A DNA stretch of 64,000 nucleotides from Cyanophora paradoxa (taxonomy: Eukaryota; Glaucocystophyceae; Cyanophorales; Cyanophoraceae): assembly GCA_004431415.1 (NCBI GenBank), contig QPMI01000099.1:124001-188000 (forward strand). The letters run 5' to 3'. The translations under genes and the position numbers were made by a program. The notes under the pieces are model-generated. The model was given only the letters and a program-made list of their open reading frames with translations. It was not told the DNA's origin and did not search any database. Positions 23,101 to 32,588 of this stretch are shown one piece after another; position 1 is the first letter of the stretch, and the number at the start of each line of letters is the position of its first letter.

Positions 23101-25888
23101 CCGAAGCTCTCATTTCTGAACCCGAGCCACAAGAGTTAAGAATACGATCCGCGCAGCCGGCCGCCAAACGCGACGCAGCAACGCCGGGAGCTCCGCCAAT
23201 AATATTACGATTGCAAGTGCACTAAATGCAGGGTCGGCTGACGCTCTCACTTCCGAACCCAAGCCACTTGAATTAAGAATCCGAACCGTGCAGCCGGCTG
23301 CTGATTGCGACACAGGGACGGCCGACGCTCCAACGATATAAATATATTGCAACTTGGCAACTGCAGTTGCACTGAATGCAGGGTCGGCTGAAGCTTAAGA
23401 TCTCCACCCCCAACTCAAGCGACTGAAATTAAAGATTAGATCATTGCAGCCGGCCGCCGATCGCAACGTGGGGACGCCAGAAGCTCCGACGATTAATATT
23501 GCAATTGCATGTGCTTTAAATGCAGGGTCGGCCGAAGCTCTCATTTCTGAACCCGAGCCACAAGAGTTAAGAATACGATCCGCGCAGCCGGCCGTCGATC
23601 GCGACGCAGCAAAGCCGGGAGCTCCGCCAATAATATTATAATTACGATTGCAAGTGCACTAAATGCAGGGTCGGCTGACGCTCTCACTTCCGAACCCAAG
23701 CCACTTGAATAAGGAATCCGATCCGTGCAGCCGGCTGCTGATTGCGACACAGGGAAGGCCGACGCTCAAACGATATAAATATATTGCAGCTTGGCCACTG
23801 CAGTTGCACTGAATGCAGGGTCGGCTGAAGCTTAAGATCTCCACCCCCAACTCAAGCAACTGTAATTAAAGATTAGATCATTGCAGCCGGTCGCCGATCG
23901 CAAAGTGGGGACGCCAGGAGCTCCGACGATTAATATTGCAATTGCATGTGCTTTAAATGCAGGGTCAGCCGAAGCTCGCATTCCCGAACCCGAGCCACTA
24001 TTTTGTAGAATACGATCCGCGCAGCCGGCCGTCGATCGCGACATGGGGACAGCAGACGACCCAACGAGTTATATGACAATTGCTTGTGCTCTAAATGCAA
24101 GGCCGGCTGAAGCTCTCATTCCCGAACCCGAGCCACTATTATTTAGAATCCGATCCGCGCAGCCGGCCGTCGATCGCGACGTCGATACTGGCACAGCCGA
24201 CGCTCGGACGATTGATAAAATCATTGCAAGTACACTCAATGCCGAATCAACTTAAGCTCTCAATTTCGATCACGAGCCCCTAGAATTAAGAGATCGATCC
24301 GCGCAGCCGGCCGTCGATCGCGACGCAGCTGCAGCAAAGCCGGGAGCTCCGCCAATAATATTACGATTGCAAGTGCACTAAATGCAGGGTCGGCTGACGC
24401 TCTCACTTCCGAACACAAGCCACTTGAATTAAGAATCCGAACCGTGCAGCCGGCTGCTGATTGCGACACAGGGACGGCCGACGCTCCAACGATATAAATA
24501 TATTGCAACTTGGCAACTGCAGTTGCACTGAATGCAGGGTCGGCTGAAGCTTAAGATCTCCACCCCAACTCAAGCGACTGAAATTAAAGATTAGATCATT
24601 GCAGCCGGCCGCCGATCGCAAAGTGGGGACGCCAGAAGCTCCGACGATTAATATTGCAATTGCATGTGCTTTAAATGCAGGGTCGGCCGAAGCTCTCATT
24701 TCTGAACCCGAGCCACAAGAGTTAAGAATACGATCCGCGCAGCCGGCCGTCGATCGCGACGCAGCAACGCCGGGAGCTCCGCCAATACTATTACGATTGC
24801 AAGTGCACTAAATGCAGGGTCGGCTGACGCTCTCACTTCCGAACCCAAGCCACTTGAATAAGGAATCCGATCCGTGCAGCCGGCTGCTGATTGCGACACA
24901 GGGACGGCCGACGCTCCAACGATATAAATATATTGCAGCTTGGCAACTGCAGTTGCACTGAATGCAGGGTCGGCTGAAGCTTAAGATCTCCACCCCAGCT
25001 CAAGCAACTGTAATTAAAGATTAGATCATTGCAGCCGGTCGCCGATCGCAAAGTGGGGACGCCAGGAGCTCCGACGATTAATATTGCAAATGCCGCCGAT
25101 CGCGACGCAGGGACGGCCGATGCTCGAACGATCTATATTGCAATTGCATGTGCTCTAAATGCAAGGTCGGCTGAAGCTCGCATTCCCGAACCCGAGCCAC
25201 TATTTTGTAGAAACCGATCCGCGCAGCCGGCCGTTGATCGCGACGCAGGGACAACCGATGCTCGAATGCAGGGTCGGCTGACGCTCTCACTTCCGAACCC
25301 AAGCCACTTGAATAAGGAATCCGATCCGTGCAGCCGGCTGCTGATTGCGACACAGGGACGGCCGACGCTCCAACGATATAAATATATTGCAGCTTGGCAA
25401 CTGCAGTTGCACTGAATGCAGGGTCGGCTGAAGCTTAAGATCTCCACCCCAGCTCAAGCAACTGTAATTAAAGATTAGATCATTGCAGCCGGTCGCCGAT
25501 CGCAAAGTGGGGACGCCAGGAGCTCCGACGATTAATATTGCAAATGCCGCCGATCGCGACGCAGGGACGGCCGATGCTCGAACGATCTATATTGCAATTG
25601 CATGTGCTCTAAATGCAAGGTCGGCTGAAGCTCGCATTCCCGAACCCGAGCCACTATTTTGTAGAAACCGATCCGCGCAGCCGGCCGTTGATCGCGACGC
25701 AGGGACAACCGATGCTCGAATGCAGGGTCGGCTGACGCTCTCACTTCCGAACCCAAGCCACTTGAATAAGGAATCCGATCCGTGCAGCCGGCTGCTGATT
25801 GCGACACAGGGACGGCCGACGCTCCAACGATTTGTATTGCAGCTTGGCAACTGCAGTTGCACTGAATGCAGGGTCGGCTGAAGCTTAA
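14176..25888. repeat. Complex satellite array, main segment with 3,333-bp higher-order repeat
   Basis: Monomers average about 144 bp. The landmark GCAGCC(A/G)GCCGCCGATCG recurs at intervals of about 431, 437, 455 and 718 bp. The variant beginning GCAGCCGGTCGCC lies near 18363, 21696 and 25029, two intervals of exactly 3,333 bp. The two blocks have equal length, but the extra 431-bp unit sits at a different place in each, a sign of unequal exchange. A 455-bp block is further duplicated at 25029/25483. Open frames read through the monomers on both strands; I regard them as incidental. Confidence 0.9.
25882..25888. repeat. Target-site duplication of the Polinton-like element, left copy
   Basis: The seven bases AGCTTAA precede the element and recur at 37115-37121. 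The uninterrupted satellite reads GAAGCTTAAGATCTCC at this place, so removing the element and one copy restores it exactly. Because the element starts with A, the true duplication could be 6 bp. Confidence 0.85.
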
Positions 25889-26150
25889 AAAAAATGAGAG
25901 TACCCCCATCGGGGTGGGCCCGCCCTCTTTGCCACCCTCAACCCCCAAACCCACCCCTCACTCACCCACTCCAGCGCCTTCCCAGCCCTCATTCTTTCCC
26001 ACTCTCTCGCTACGTCTACCGCCCTTCTCTCCCTCTGGTCTACCTCCCCTTCCATCCAGCAACCACTAGGTAGTATCTAGTGTCTAGGTCGATCGATATT
26101 GCAAAACGATATAGCAGTGAATTGAGGCGGGCCCCCAAACGCGCCGGTCT
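25889..26150. repeat. Left terminal inverted repeat of Polinton-like element
   Basis: It starts AAAAAATGAGAGTACCCCCAT and matches the reverse complement of 36855-37114. The outer hundred or so bases and the inner forty (ATAGCAGTGAATTGAGGCGG onward) look identical. The middle part carries scattered substitutions and small indels, so the two ends are roughly 90 percent alike overall by eye. Confidence 0.9.
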
Positions 26151-26274
26151 TTGAATCACCAACGGGTCACCGCAATTGAGGTTTCTCTTATTTTGTCATA
26201 AAGAGATCCCTTTCCAATATTGCTATGTGAAGTTGCGTTTGGAACAAGCAAAAAAATTGTGATATATACTTCCA
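26151..26274 (+). promoter_or_regulatory. Leader upstream of the polymerase gene
   Basis: This 124-bp AT-rich segment lies between the left inverted repeat and the polymerase start. It includes GTGATATATACTTCC just before the ATG, a plausible TATA-like element. No experimental or comparative support is available here. Confidence 0.35.
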
Positions 26275-28653
26275 ATGGACGTTACCCAGAATAATGCAGC
26301 GACTCGGCGCTTCCGGTTGGCCAGAATCAAAGACCAGATCGAAGCGCTCGCGATATCATTGTATAATCGACGCGTCATACATTGGGCCTTCAAAAATAAA
26401 TTGATTAGAATTTCAGCACAAGGCTCGAGAACACGTTTTGCAACGTTGGAAAAGTACGCTTCACTCTTGAACGAACTTGCAAGACTTCCTAGGTCAGCGC
26501 GTCCTGTGTCAGGTCGTCGACTAGAGCTAGCGATTGCTGAGGGCCAGGCCGACATTGTTCGAGGGTTCTCAGAATTACCTGAGGTTGACGGTGGAGATGA
26601 TGTTCAAATCAATGACAGCAATACGACTACAGCGCTTGACGGGCGATATGCGGAGTGGAAATACCAATTGCCTCGCGGTTCTGGCCGCGTAACCTCGATG
26701 CAAGCCCGATTTGAGAACAACGAACTTTTCAAACAGAACGCAATAGCATTCGTTAGCGCCCAGGTAAATCTTGCAGAGGCGGTAAGAATGGGCATTGCAC
26801 TACAAATCTCTGGATTAGCGGTATACAGAAAGCCAGAGACTGATACAACAATTGCAATCATTATTGAGCATCGCCGTTTCGATCGCATCGAGCCAGGGGC
26901 AAGCATCGAGACTGCTCTGCGCTCACAGCTGGAAGAACTAGACATTCTTGCGACAGAGAAAAGCAGGGATTCCTCAGTTTTCGACACATGGATACATCTG
27001 GTCTTTAAAACTGTGCGATACTTCCGCCGCATGGGTGGCCGTGGACGTAGGTTCACACTCCCGCGGTGGCTTGTGGAGAAGCAGGCACTCATCAATATCG
27101 ATGCTCCGAACAATGAATGCTTCAAGTATGCTGTACTTGCAGCTCAGCACGCGCTACGACCGGGCCAGGATTCACGCAGTGCTTGTCATTATCGACCGTA
27201 TGAGAGCTCTTTGGACTGCACTATGCTCACATTTCCCACCCCGCTAGATTCAAAGGTTTTCAAAAAGTTCGAGCAGGCTAACAACGTAAACCTATGTATT
27301 TATACGACAGCATTAGATGAACAGGACATTGTACCAATCCATATCAGCGCAGCAAAAGACGCAATACCAATCTTGTATGTACCTGCAGGCAGCGACAATG
27401 ATGTAGGGCATTATCTCTGGATCAAGAACATCTCACGTCTGTTTGGAAAACATGATTCTCCCGCCAAACACTATTGTCTTGCGTGTCAAACAGGTTTTAG
27501 CTCAGGTGCTGCGTTTGAAAATCATCTTAAATATGACCGTTGCCTCGATCGAGACGAGCATGCGAGAGATGTTCTGCCGAAAAAAGGAGCCCACATCCAG
27601 AAGTTTATTAACTATGAGTACTCAATCCGGCAACGTCTGGTCGGATATGCTGATTCAGAGACGATTACAATGCCAATTCCCTGCATTAGTGGAAAGACCG
27701 AAAAGAAAGGTGTGCATGTGATTGCTTCAGTCGGCTGTCTGGTTGTATCTTCGAAAGGTGAACAGTTTTGTTTCAAATACATGGGTTCGGAGAGCGAGGA
27801 CTGCGCTGAGAAGTTCGTGCAATGGTTGGACGAAATGGAACCACAATTTCGAGAGCTCTTGCGAGAGACTGCACCAATCCAGATTACTCAGGAAGAGGAG
27901 CAGCGTTTTCAAACGACGACCGAGTGCTACATGTGCAAGAACACGTTCAAGGATGCGAAAGACAAGCACCGTGATCACTGCCACGAATCTGGCCGATATT
28001 TCGGGGCTGCCTGCAGAGCTTGCAATCGACGCCGCGCGAAATCAGCTGCTGTTCCATTATTCTGGCACAACGGTCGAGGATTTGACTTCCACCTGCTCGT
28101 ACGTGCTCTAGCATCTGGCTATAACCGTCGTTTAGCAGCTTGGAAGGAGTTTCAAGCGCATGTCGAAAGCGAGTTTGAAAGCAAGTACGGTGGACGTGAG
28201 ATGACCCCAGAGCAGAAAAAGAAGGCGAAGAAGGGGCTCGAACGCCGACTCCGCCCACAGAGTCTCCTTTCGATAAAATTCGATCAGGTCTTTCAGAATA
28301 GCGAGCGAATTTCGCAGTTCAAGTATGGAATTTACGTTCTACGGGACTCGGCTCAGCACTTGAATGCGAGCTTGGACGACCTTGCAAAGGCTCTGCCCGC
28401 GGAAAAGAAGAAGATCACGCGCTCGCTGTATCTGGACGAGACTCGGTTCAAGCTGATGACTAGCAAAGGGATTTACCCTTATGATTACATGACGAGCTGG
28501 GCTCGCTTTCAGGAGTCTAAACTGCCTGCACGTCGTTATTTCAAAATCAGCTTAAACAGAAGAAATGCACGAAAGATGAGTACGCACATGCGAAGGCTGT
28601 TTGGCGAGAGCTCGGCTGCAGAACGCTATCAGGCTATACAATGGAGTATATGA
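26275..28653 (+). CDS. Protein-primed DNA polymerase B, N-terminal and exonuclease part (frame-broken)
   Basis: This 792-codon frame encodes the N-terminal region and 3'-5' exonuclease of a Polinton-type PolB, the enzyme that replicates the linear element from a protein primer. About residues 240-300 contain the conserved NECFKYAVLAAQH segment. A CxxC...H zinc-finger-like motif (HYCLACQTGF) follows. Exo I is YADSETI near residue 457, an HNH-like Cys/His insert (CYMCKNTF...HRDHCH...ACN) spans about 552-585, and Exo II is FWHNGRGFDFHLL near 600. The Exo III region and the polymerase domain continue in another frame. The natural register appears to change near 28550-28575, so the last 25 or so residues of this frame are probably not native. 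The first ATG is used as the start. Confidence 0.9.
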   Translation: MDVTQNNAATRRFRLARIKDQIEALAISLYNRRVIHWAFKNKLIRISAQGSRTRFATLEKYASLLNELARLPRSARPVSGRRLELAIAEGQADIVRGFSELPEVDGGDDVQINDSNTTTALDGRYAEWKYQLPRGSGRVTSMQARFENNELFKQNAIAFVSAQVNLAEAVRMGIALQISGLAVYRKPETDTTIAIIIEHRRFDRIEPGASIETALRSQLEELDILATEKSRDSSVFDTWIHLVFKTVRYFRRMGGRGRRFTLPRWLVEKQALINIDAPNNECFKYAVLAAQHALRPGQDSRSACHYRPYESSLDCTMLTFPTPLDSKVFKKFEQANNVNLCIYTTALDEQDIVPIHISAAKDAIPILYVPAGSDNDVGHYLWIKNISRLFGKHDSPAKHYCLACQTGFSSGAAFENHLKYDRCLDRDEHARDVLPKKGAHIQKFINYEYSIRQRLVGYADSETITMPIPCISGKTEKKGVHVIASVGCLVVSSKGEQFCFKYMGSESEDCAEKFVQWLDEMEPQFRELLRETAPIQITQEEEQRFQTTTECYMCKNTFKDAKDKHRDHCHESGRYFGAACRACNRRRAKSAAVPLFWHNGRGFDFHLLVRALASGYNRRLAAWKEFQAHVESEFESKYGGREMTPEQKKKAKKGLERRLRPQSLLSIKFDQVFQNSERISQFKYGIYVLRDSAQHLNASLDDLAKALPAEKKKITRSLYLDETRFKLMTSKGIYPYDYMTSWARFQESKLPARRYFKISLNRRNARKMSTHMRRLFGESSAAERYQAIQWSI

Positions 28654-30332
28654 TGACAGATATCGCGTTACTAGCTGACGTGTTTGAAAACTATCGTGAT
28701 ACGTGTATTGAAACGTATGGCCTAGATCCTAGCTATTTTATGTCATCGCCGGGATTTGCTTGGCAGGCAGCACTTAAGCACACTGGAGTGAAGCTCGAGC
28801 TCTTTCACGAGGGGCAGCAGGATATGCACAGATTTATAGAATCCGGGATCAGGGGCGGAATCTCAATGATCTCAAAACGCTACGCACGAGCTGAGAACAA
28901 ATATTTGAGCATAAAGTTCAACAAGTACACCCACGCTGTTGAGCCTACAGTCTCACAGTCTACATGCATGTCTAACTACTACCGAACACACAAGGAATCG
29001 TGGCTCATGTACCTCGATGCAAACAACTTGTACGGCGTCGCAATGAAGCGCAAGCTACCCACAGGAGATTTCCGCTGGGATAAACTAGATCAAGACGTTG
29101 ATGTAATGCAGTACGTTGCAAGCCTTGACGCGGATGGAGCTCGTGGCTATGCTCTCGAAGTCGATATGTACATGCCTGAGCATCTCCATGACGAGTTCTC
29201 AGACTATCCGCTGGCCCCCGAACGGATGTGTGTGTCCAAGGAACACCTATCAAAGCGACAACAGGATATGATTAACGACGAGAAGCTTACCTCAGTTGAA
29301 CGAACTCCAAAGCTCGTTCCGAATCTGCTTCCAAAAAAGAATTATGTTGTTGATGGACGCTTGCTTCAGCTCTATACGTCACTGGGAATGATAGTAACCA
29401 ACATCCATCGGGTCCTATCGTACGAACAAAGCGCATGGCTAGGGCGTTTCATAGATCTCAATACTCAAAAACGTAAAGAATCGCAGTTCACATACCAGAA
29501 GGACCTTTACAAGTTGATGAACAACAGTGTCTTCGGAAAGACGATGGAGAACGTGAGAAAGCACTGCTTTTCAGAGCTTGTGACTTCGGGAGACCGTCTG
29601 GTGAAGATCAACAGCGAACCAAATCGGTTGAAGCAGGTGGTGATGTACGAAGAGAACCTTGTATTCGTTTCCAAGCGCAAAAGTGAGTACAATCTGAACA
29701 AACCTATCTACTGCGGGTTCGTCATCCTCGAACTTTCCAAGCTGCACATGTACCGCTTTTACTACCAGGTGCTCAAGCCGCTTTGGGGCCAGCGGCTGAC
29801 ACTATTAGGTACGGATACTGACAGTCTCATCATCGAGGTTCGCACCAAAGATATCTATGCTGATTTACGCTCAATCAAGCATGAGCTGGATGTTAGCGAC
29901 TACCCAGAGACACATCGATTCTTCGATGGCATGACAGCCGATGAGGTTCGAGCTCTACGATCGATGGGGAAAACTCCGGGATTATTCAAGGATGAGCTCC
30001 ATGGTCTGCAAATGACAGAGTGGATCGCTAACCGGCCGAAATCTTATTATTATTCGCGTGAAGATTCCACGGACAAGCAGGTATGCAAGGGTATTCAAAA
30101 GACGTACTACAACAGACTCACAAGGGATGTATTCTTCCGGTGCGTCTGTCCTAAAGAGGGAGAAAAGCAATCGTATGACATCAAAGGAATTCTCGGTTTC
30201 CGCTCGAAACTACATGAGATTTATTTACAACGAACCTCGCGTCAGGCTCTTCATCCCCTTGATACCAAACGCTTCCTCGAGACTGACGGGATCAACACCC
30301 GAGCGATTGGACATTATAAAAATCGCGCCTGA
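28641..30332 (+). CDS. Protein-primed DNA polymerase B, polymerase domain (frame-broken)
   Basis: The 563-codon frame opens in the Exo III motif (TDIALLADVFENY) and continues through the polymerase core. Visible are SGIRGGIS (the GG motif after the exonuclease), motif A YLDANNLYG with Asp near residue 126, motif B KLMNNSVFGKTMEN near 291, motif C GTDTDSL near 393 and a KSYYY box. It ends with the typical C-terminal DTKRF...IGHY signature. Homology extends upstream of this ATG in the same register to about 28570, so the ATG at 28641 is a break-point artefact and not a start. The break could be decay or, less likely, programmed shifting. It is followed in the same frame by the integrase. Confidence 0.9.
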   Translation: MEYMMTDIALLADVFENYRDTCIETYGLDPSYFMSSPGFAWQAALKHTGVKLELFHEGQQDMHRFIESGIRGGISMISKRYARAENKYLSIKFNKYTHAVEPTVSQSTCMSNYYRTHKESWLMYLDANNLYGVAMKRKLPTGDFRWDKLDQDVDVMQYVASLDADGARGYALEVDMYMPEHLHDEFSDYPLAPERMCVSKEHLSKRQQDMINDEKLTSVERTPKLVPNLLPKKNYVVDGRLLQLYTSLGMIVTNIHRVLSYEQSAWLGRFIDLNTQKRKESQFTYQKDLYKLMNNSVFGKTMENVRKHCFSELVTSGDRLVKINSEPNRLKQVVMYEENLVFVSKRKSEYNLNKPIYCGFVILELSKLHMYRFYYQVLKPLWGQRLTLLGTDTDSLIIEVRTKDIYADLRSIKHELDVSDYPETHRFFDGMTADEVRALRSMGKTPGLFKDELHGLQMTEWIANRPKSYYYSREDSTDKQVCKGIQKTYYNRLTRDVFFRCVCPKEGEKQSYDIKGILGFRSKLHEIYLQRTSRQALHPLDTKRFLETDGINTRAIGHYKNRA

Positions 30333-30341
30333 TTTACAAAG

Positions 30342-31244
30342 ATGTACCAGATTACTGCGCCACCGGGTGTCTGGCAAATTGACGTATTATTTATTGGGAG
30401 ATTTCGCTTGTTTGCAGGAGTCGAGATTGCAACCCGCTTTGCTGTCGTCCGCAAGCTCGAGACCTTTAAGCAGCTTCCAAAAATGATTGCACAGCTGCCT
30501 GGAATCTGGGGTTTTTCTGGAGACAACGGTTTTAACACAGCAGCGATTCGGGCAATGGCTGCAGAGAACTCGTTAAAAATGCACACTGATGTGGCTAAGG
30601 ATGATCACATTTCAAAAGGAAACAAGCTGGGAATTATTGACAGGTTTGCGCGGACATTGCGAGCGTTGATCCAGGCAGACACCGAAGCACGTGGCTCACC
30701 GCATTTTCTGTCACGTTTGCCGGCAATTATTAAGGCGTACAATGAAACAGCCCACAGCTCTTTCGGCGGAGAGCACTCCCCAACATGGATGCGGGAAAAC
30801 TCGCAGGTTGCCGAGCAGTTGCATCAAGTGCGACAGCGACAGAACGATATCGAACGAGAGAATGCTAACTTGCCTAGACCAGGAACCGAAGTGCAAGTCC
30901 TGGAGCCGAAGCCAAGCGTGTTTGCAAAGGGTGTGGCGAAACCAAGCAAAGAGACGTATGTTGTTGCTGGCGCTGATAGAAATCGCATAAGGCTTATCAC
31001 TAAACAAGGCGTGGAGATTTCTAGGCGAGTAAAACCTTCCGAGTTTCGTGCTCCTCGTGAGCTGCCAGATCAGACAAAGATTAATCGCTCATCTGCTAGA
31101 GCAAAGCAAGAACGTCAGCTTATGCGCGAGGGATTGATTGAAACGAAAAAATACAGCGGCCAAAGCCGACAGGATCGTGAGCTAAAGAAGCTCGAGGTTG
31201 CAGGAGAGCCAAAGCTAAGAGCAGGGGCTAAGCAACGTCTCTAG
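30342..31244 (+). CDS. RVE-family (retroviral-type) integrase
   Basis: This 300-residue protein has an RNase H-fold integrase core that would insert the element into DNA. Candidate metal ligands are Asp14 (WQIDVLF), Asp61 (SGDNGF) and an acidic residue at position 100 (LGIIDRFARTL). The third position is Asp, where the canonical DDE triad has Glu. The C-terminal part (about 190-230) looks like a chromodomain-like or SH3-like basic region, followed by a Lys/Arg-rich tail. No N-terminal HHCC zinc domain is present, because the core begins almost at the ATG. The start lies 9 bases after the polymerase TGA and in the same frame. Confidence 0.85.
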   Translation: MYQITAPPGVWQIDVLFIGRFRLFAGVEIATRFAVVRKLETFKQLPKMIAQLPGIWGFSGDNGFNTAAIRAMAAENSLKMHTDVAKDDHISKGNKLGIIDRFARTLRALIQADTEARGSPHFLSRLPAIIKAYNETAHSSFGGEHSPTWMRENSQVAEQLHQVRQRQNDIERENANLPRPGTEVQVLEPKPSVFAKGVAKPSKETYVVAGADRNRIRLITKQGVEISRRVKPSEFRAPRELPDQTKINRSSARAKQERQLMREGLIETKKYSGQSRQDRELKKLEVAGEPKLRAGAKQRL

Positions 31245-31545
31245 CAAGGCATCTACGCGCAATTGCAGTCTTGTGGTACTCGCGGATCCGATCAGGATTC
31301 TCAGCTCGATACTTCGCTGTGATGGCAAGCTGTTTCAAGCGGTATGTTTCGTTTGAATGACGAAGCTTTCGATTACGCTCGGCATTCTTCCTTCTGCGCT
31401 CCGCTAGAATCTCTGGGGTGACCTCGATCGGTTTAGGCCCCTTCTTTTTCGGCTGGTATGGCTCCATTGTTAAAAGACGAACCTTAGGAGGTCGCCCACG
31501 TCCACGCTTTACCACAGTACAATCCGCAGTAATTGCAGAAGTCAT
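31228..31545 (-). CDS. Small basic protein with AT-hook-like motif
   Basis: This 105-residue protein contains RGRGRPPK near its N-terminus, the core of an AT-hook that binds the minor groove of AT-rich DNA. The rest is strongly basic and probably helical (ERRRKNAERNRKLRH, KYRAENPDRIREYHK). It overlaps the integrase 3' end by 17 bp, tail to tail. It might be a DNA-binding or virion-core protein; this is inference. The KYRAENPDRIREY segment resembles a segment of the 167-residue protein at 36032 (RYRATEAGKVTRERE), which hints at a shared DNA-binding helix type. Confidence 0.6.
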   Translation of the reverse strand: MTSAITADCTVVKRGRGRPPKVRLLTMEPYQPKKKGPKPIEVTPEILAERRRKNAERNRKLRHSNETYRLKQLAITAKYRAENPDRIREYHKTAIARRCLARDVA

Positions 31546-31721
31546 TGCTCAGTTTGTCTCTCAATAATAAGACACATAAATCCTTTTAAGACAAATTAGC
31601 GCAACTTTTGGACGGCCACGCAAGCGTAGTCGTCAGACAATCAGACTCTCCTGCGGCCTGCGGAGCGCTGACTAAAAGATAATGCAATCTGTAGATGTAA
31701 CGAAAGCCGACTATTTTTTTA

Positions 31722-31934
31722 ATGGAACTTGAATTCGAAACGGTAGAGGAAGAGTTTAATCTCGAAGACTGCTGGCCTGGAAGAACTCACGAATCGCCTG
31801 ATCATCTGATTTCGTTCGGCATTTACAAGGGCACATCGTTCCTGTGGATTGCATCAGCAAAACCAGATTACACTGCTTGGTTGCTTAGGCAGGCTTGGCT
31901 ACCGGCTTTGATCGCGCTGCTTTCTTACGTGTAA
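31722..31934 (+). CDS. Small FGxxKG-domain protein
   Basis: This 70-residue product has an acidic N-terminus and a central ISFGIYKGTSFLWIA...DYTAWLLRQ. The pattern FG-x-x-KG-x-x-F followed by Y-x-x-W-x-L-x-Q is shared with a small domain found at the C-terminus of some exonucleases and in many large DNA viruses. Its role in the element is unknown. It overlaps the 3' end of the ATPase gene on the other strand by 36 bp. A motif CTAAAAGATAATG lies upstream; similar TTAAAAGATG precedes the gene at 34766. Confidence 0.5.
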   Translation: MELEFETVEEEFNLEDCWPGRTHESPDHLISFGIYKGTSFLWIASAKPDYTAWLLRQAWLPALIALLSYV

Positions 31935-32588
31935 AAACTTTGATAGAGCCGAAGTCACTCCAGACGATTTGTCAACAGAATAAACGCGGTCCGCGGTCGC
32001 AGCTTCATATATCAAAACCTGATACGAATGATTCAATTCAACGAAAAGACGCATTAGATCTGCTCGAGTCGCTCCGGCGTTGTATTCGTCGAAAACGCAG
32101 TTGAACTCTTTAACGTTTGAGAGAATTGATGAGAAACAGACGTACTCACAATTCCTTCGAACTGTAGGGCTGATTCCACAAAGACGTTGAGTGGTTACAA
32201 AAAGGCTCATGTTATAATGACGCCCACTAGTAAAAAGCTTTTGCATTAATCGGTCGCTGTGGACGTTCACAAGGTCATTATCGAGCAAATCATCTAGAAC
32301 GATTGCAATCTTGCGCTCATCTTTCTTGCGTCGCCTTTCTTTTTGTTGCTCTAGAAGACTCTCAACCAAAACTGGATCCCATTCTTCGTGAATATTGTTT
32401 GAGCGAGTCGTGTCGTCCCACTGTTCTGTAAATGCTGTGGTACTAAATACGAAGACGTCGTCTAGCTGCGGAGCTACTGCATTTAATACGTGTTTTACGT
32501 AGGTGCTTTTGCCCGAATTGGTGGGGCCGACAAACAAGAACCGTTTAGGCAGTTTTATTTCTGTAGGATCAAACAATTTGATATCCAT
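31899..32588 (-). CDS. Genome-packaging ATPase (FtsK/HerA, A32-like)
   Basis: This 229-residue P-loop ATPase has Walker A GPTNSGKST at residues 21-29 and Walker B KIAIVLDD ending near residue 100. A Thr/Gln-rich segment (FVTTQRLCG) near 135 is the likely sensor motif. Size and motif spacing fit the small packaging ATPases of Polintons, virophages and other double-jelly-roll viruses, which pump the genome into the capsid. Its ATG is directly adjacent to the stop of the capsid gene (no intervening base), suggesting joint transcription from the capsid side. Confidence 0.88.
   Translation of the reverse strand: MDIKLFDPTEIKLPKRFLFVGPTNSGKSTYVKHVLNAVAPQLDDVFVFSTTAFTEQWDDTTRSNNIHEEWDPVLVESLLEQQKERRRKKDERKIAIVLDDLLDNDLVNVHSDRLMQKLFTSGRHYNMSLFVTTQRLCGISPTVRRNCEYVCFSSILSNVKEFNCVFDEYNAGATRADLMRLFVELNHSYQVLIYEAATADRVYSVDKSSGVTSALSKFLHVRKQRDQSR

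Noticed and set aside
14553-25881. Many open frames of 60-132 codons reading MQPAADRKVGTP... or MSQSAAGCTDRI... as a repeat protein family
   Set aside because: They arise from the satellite monomers on both strands, end at irregular stops and have no independent start context, so I treat them as incidental to the repeat.
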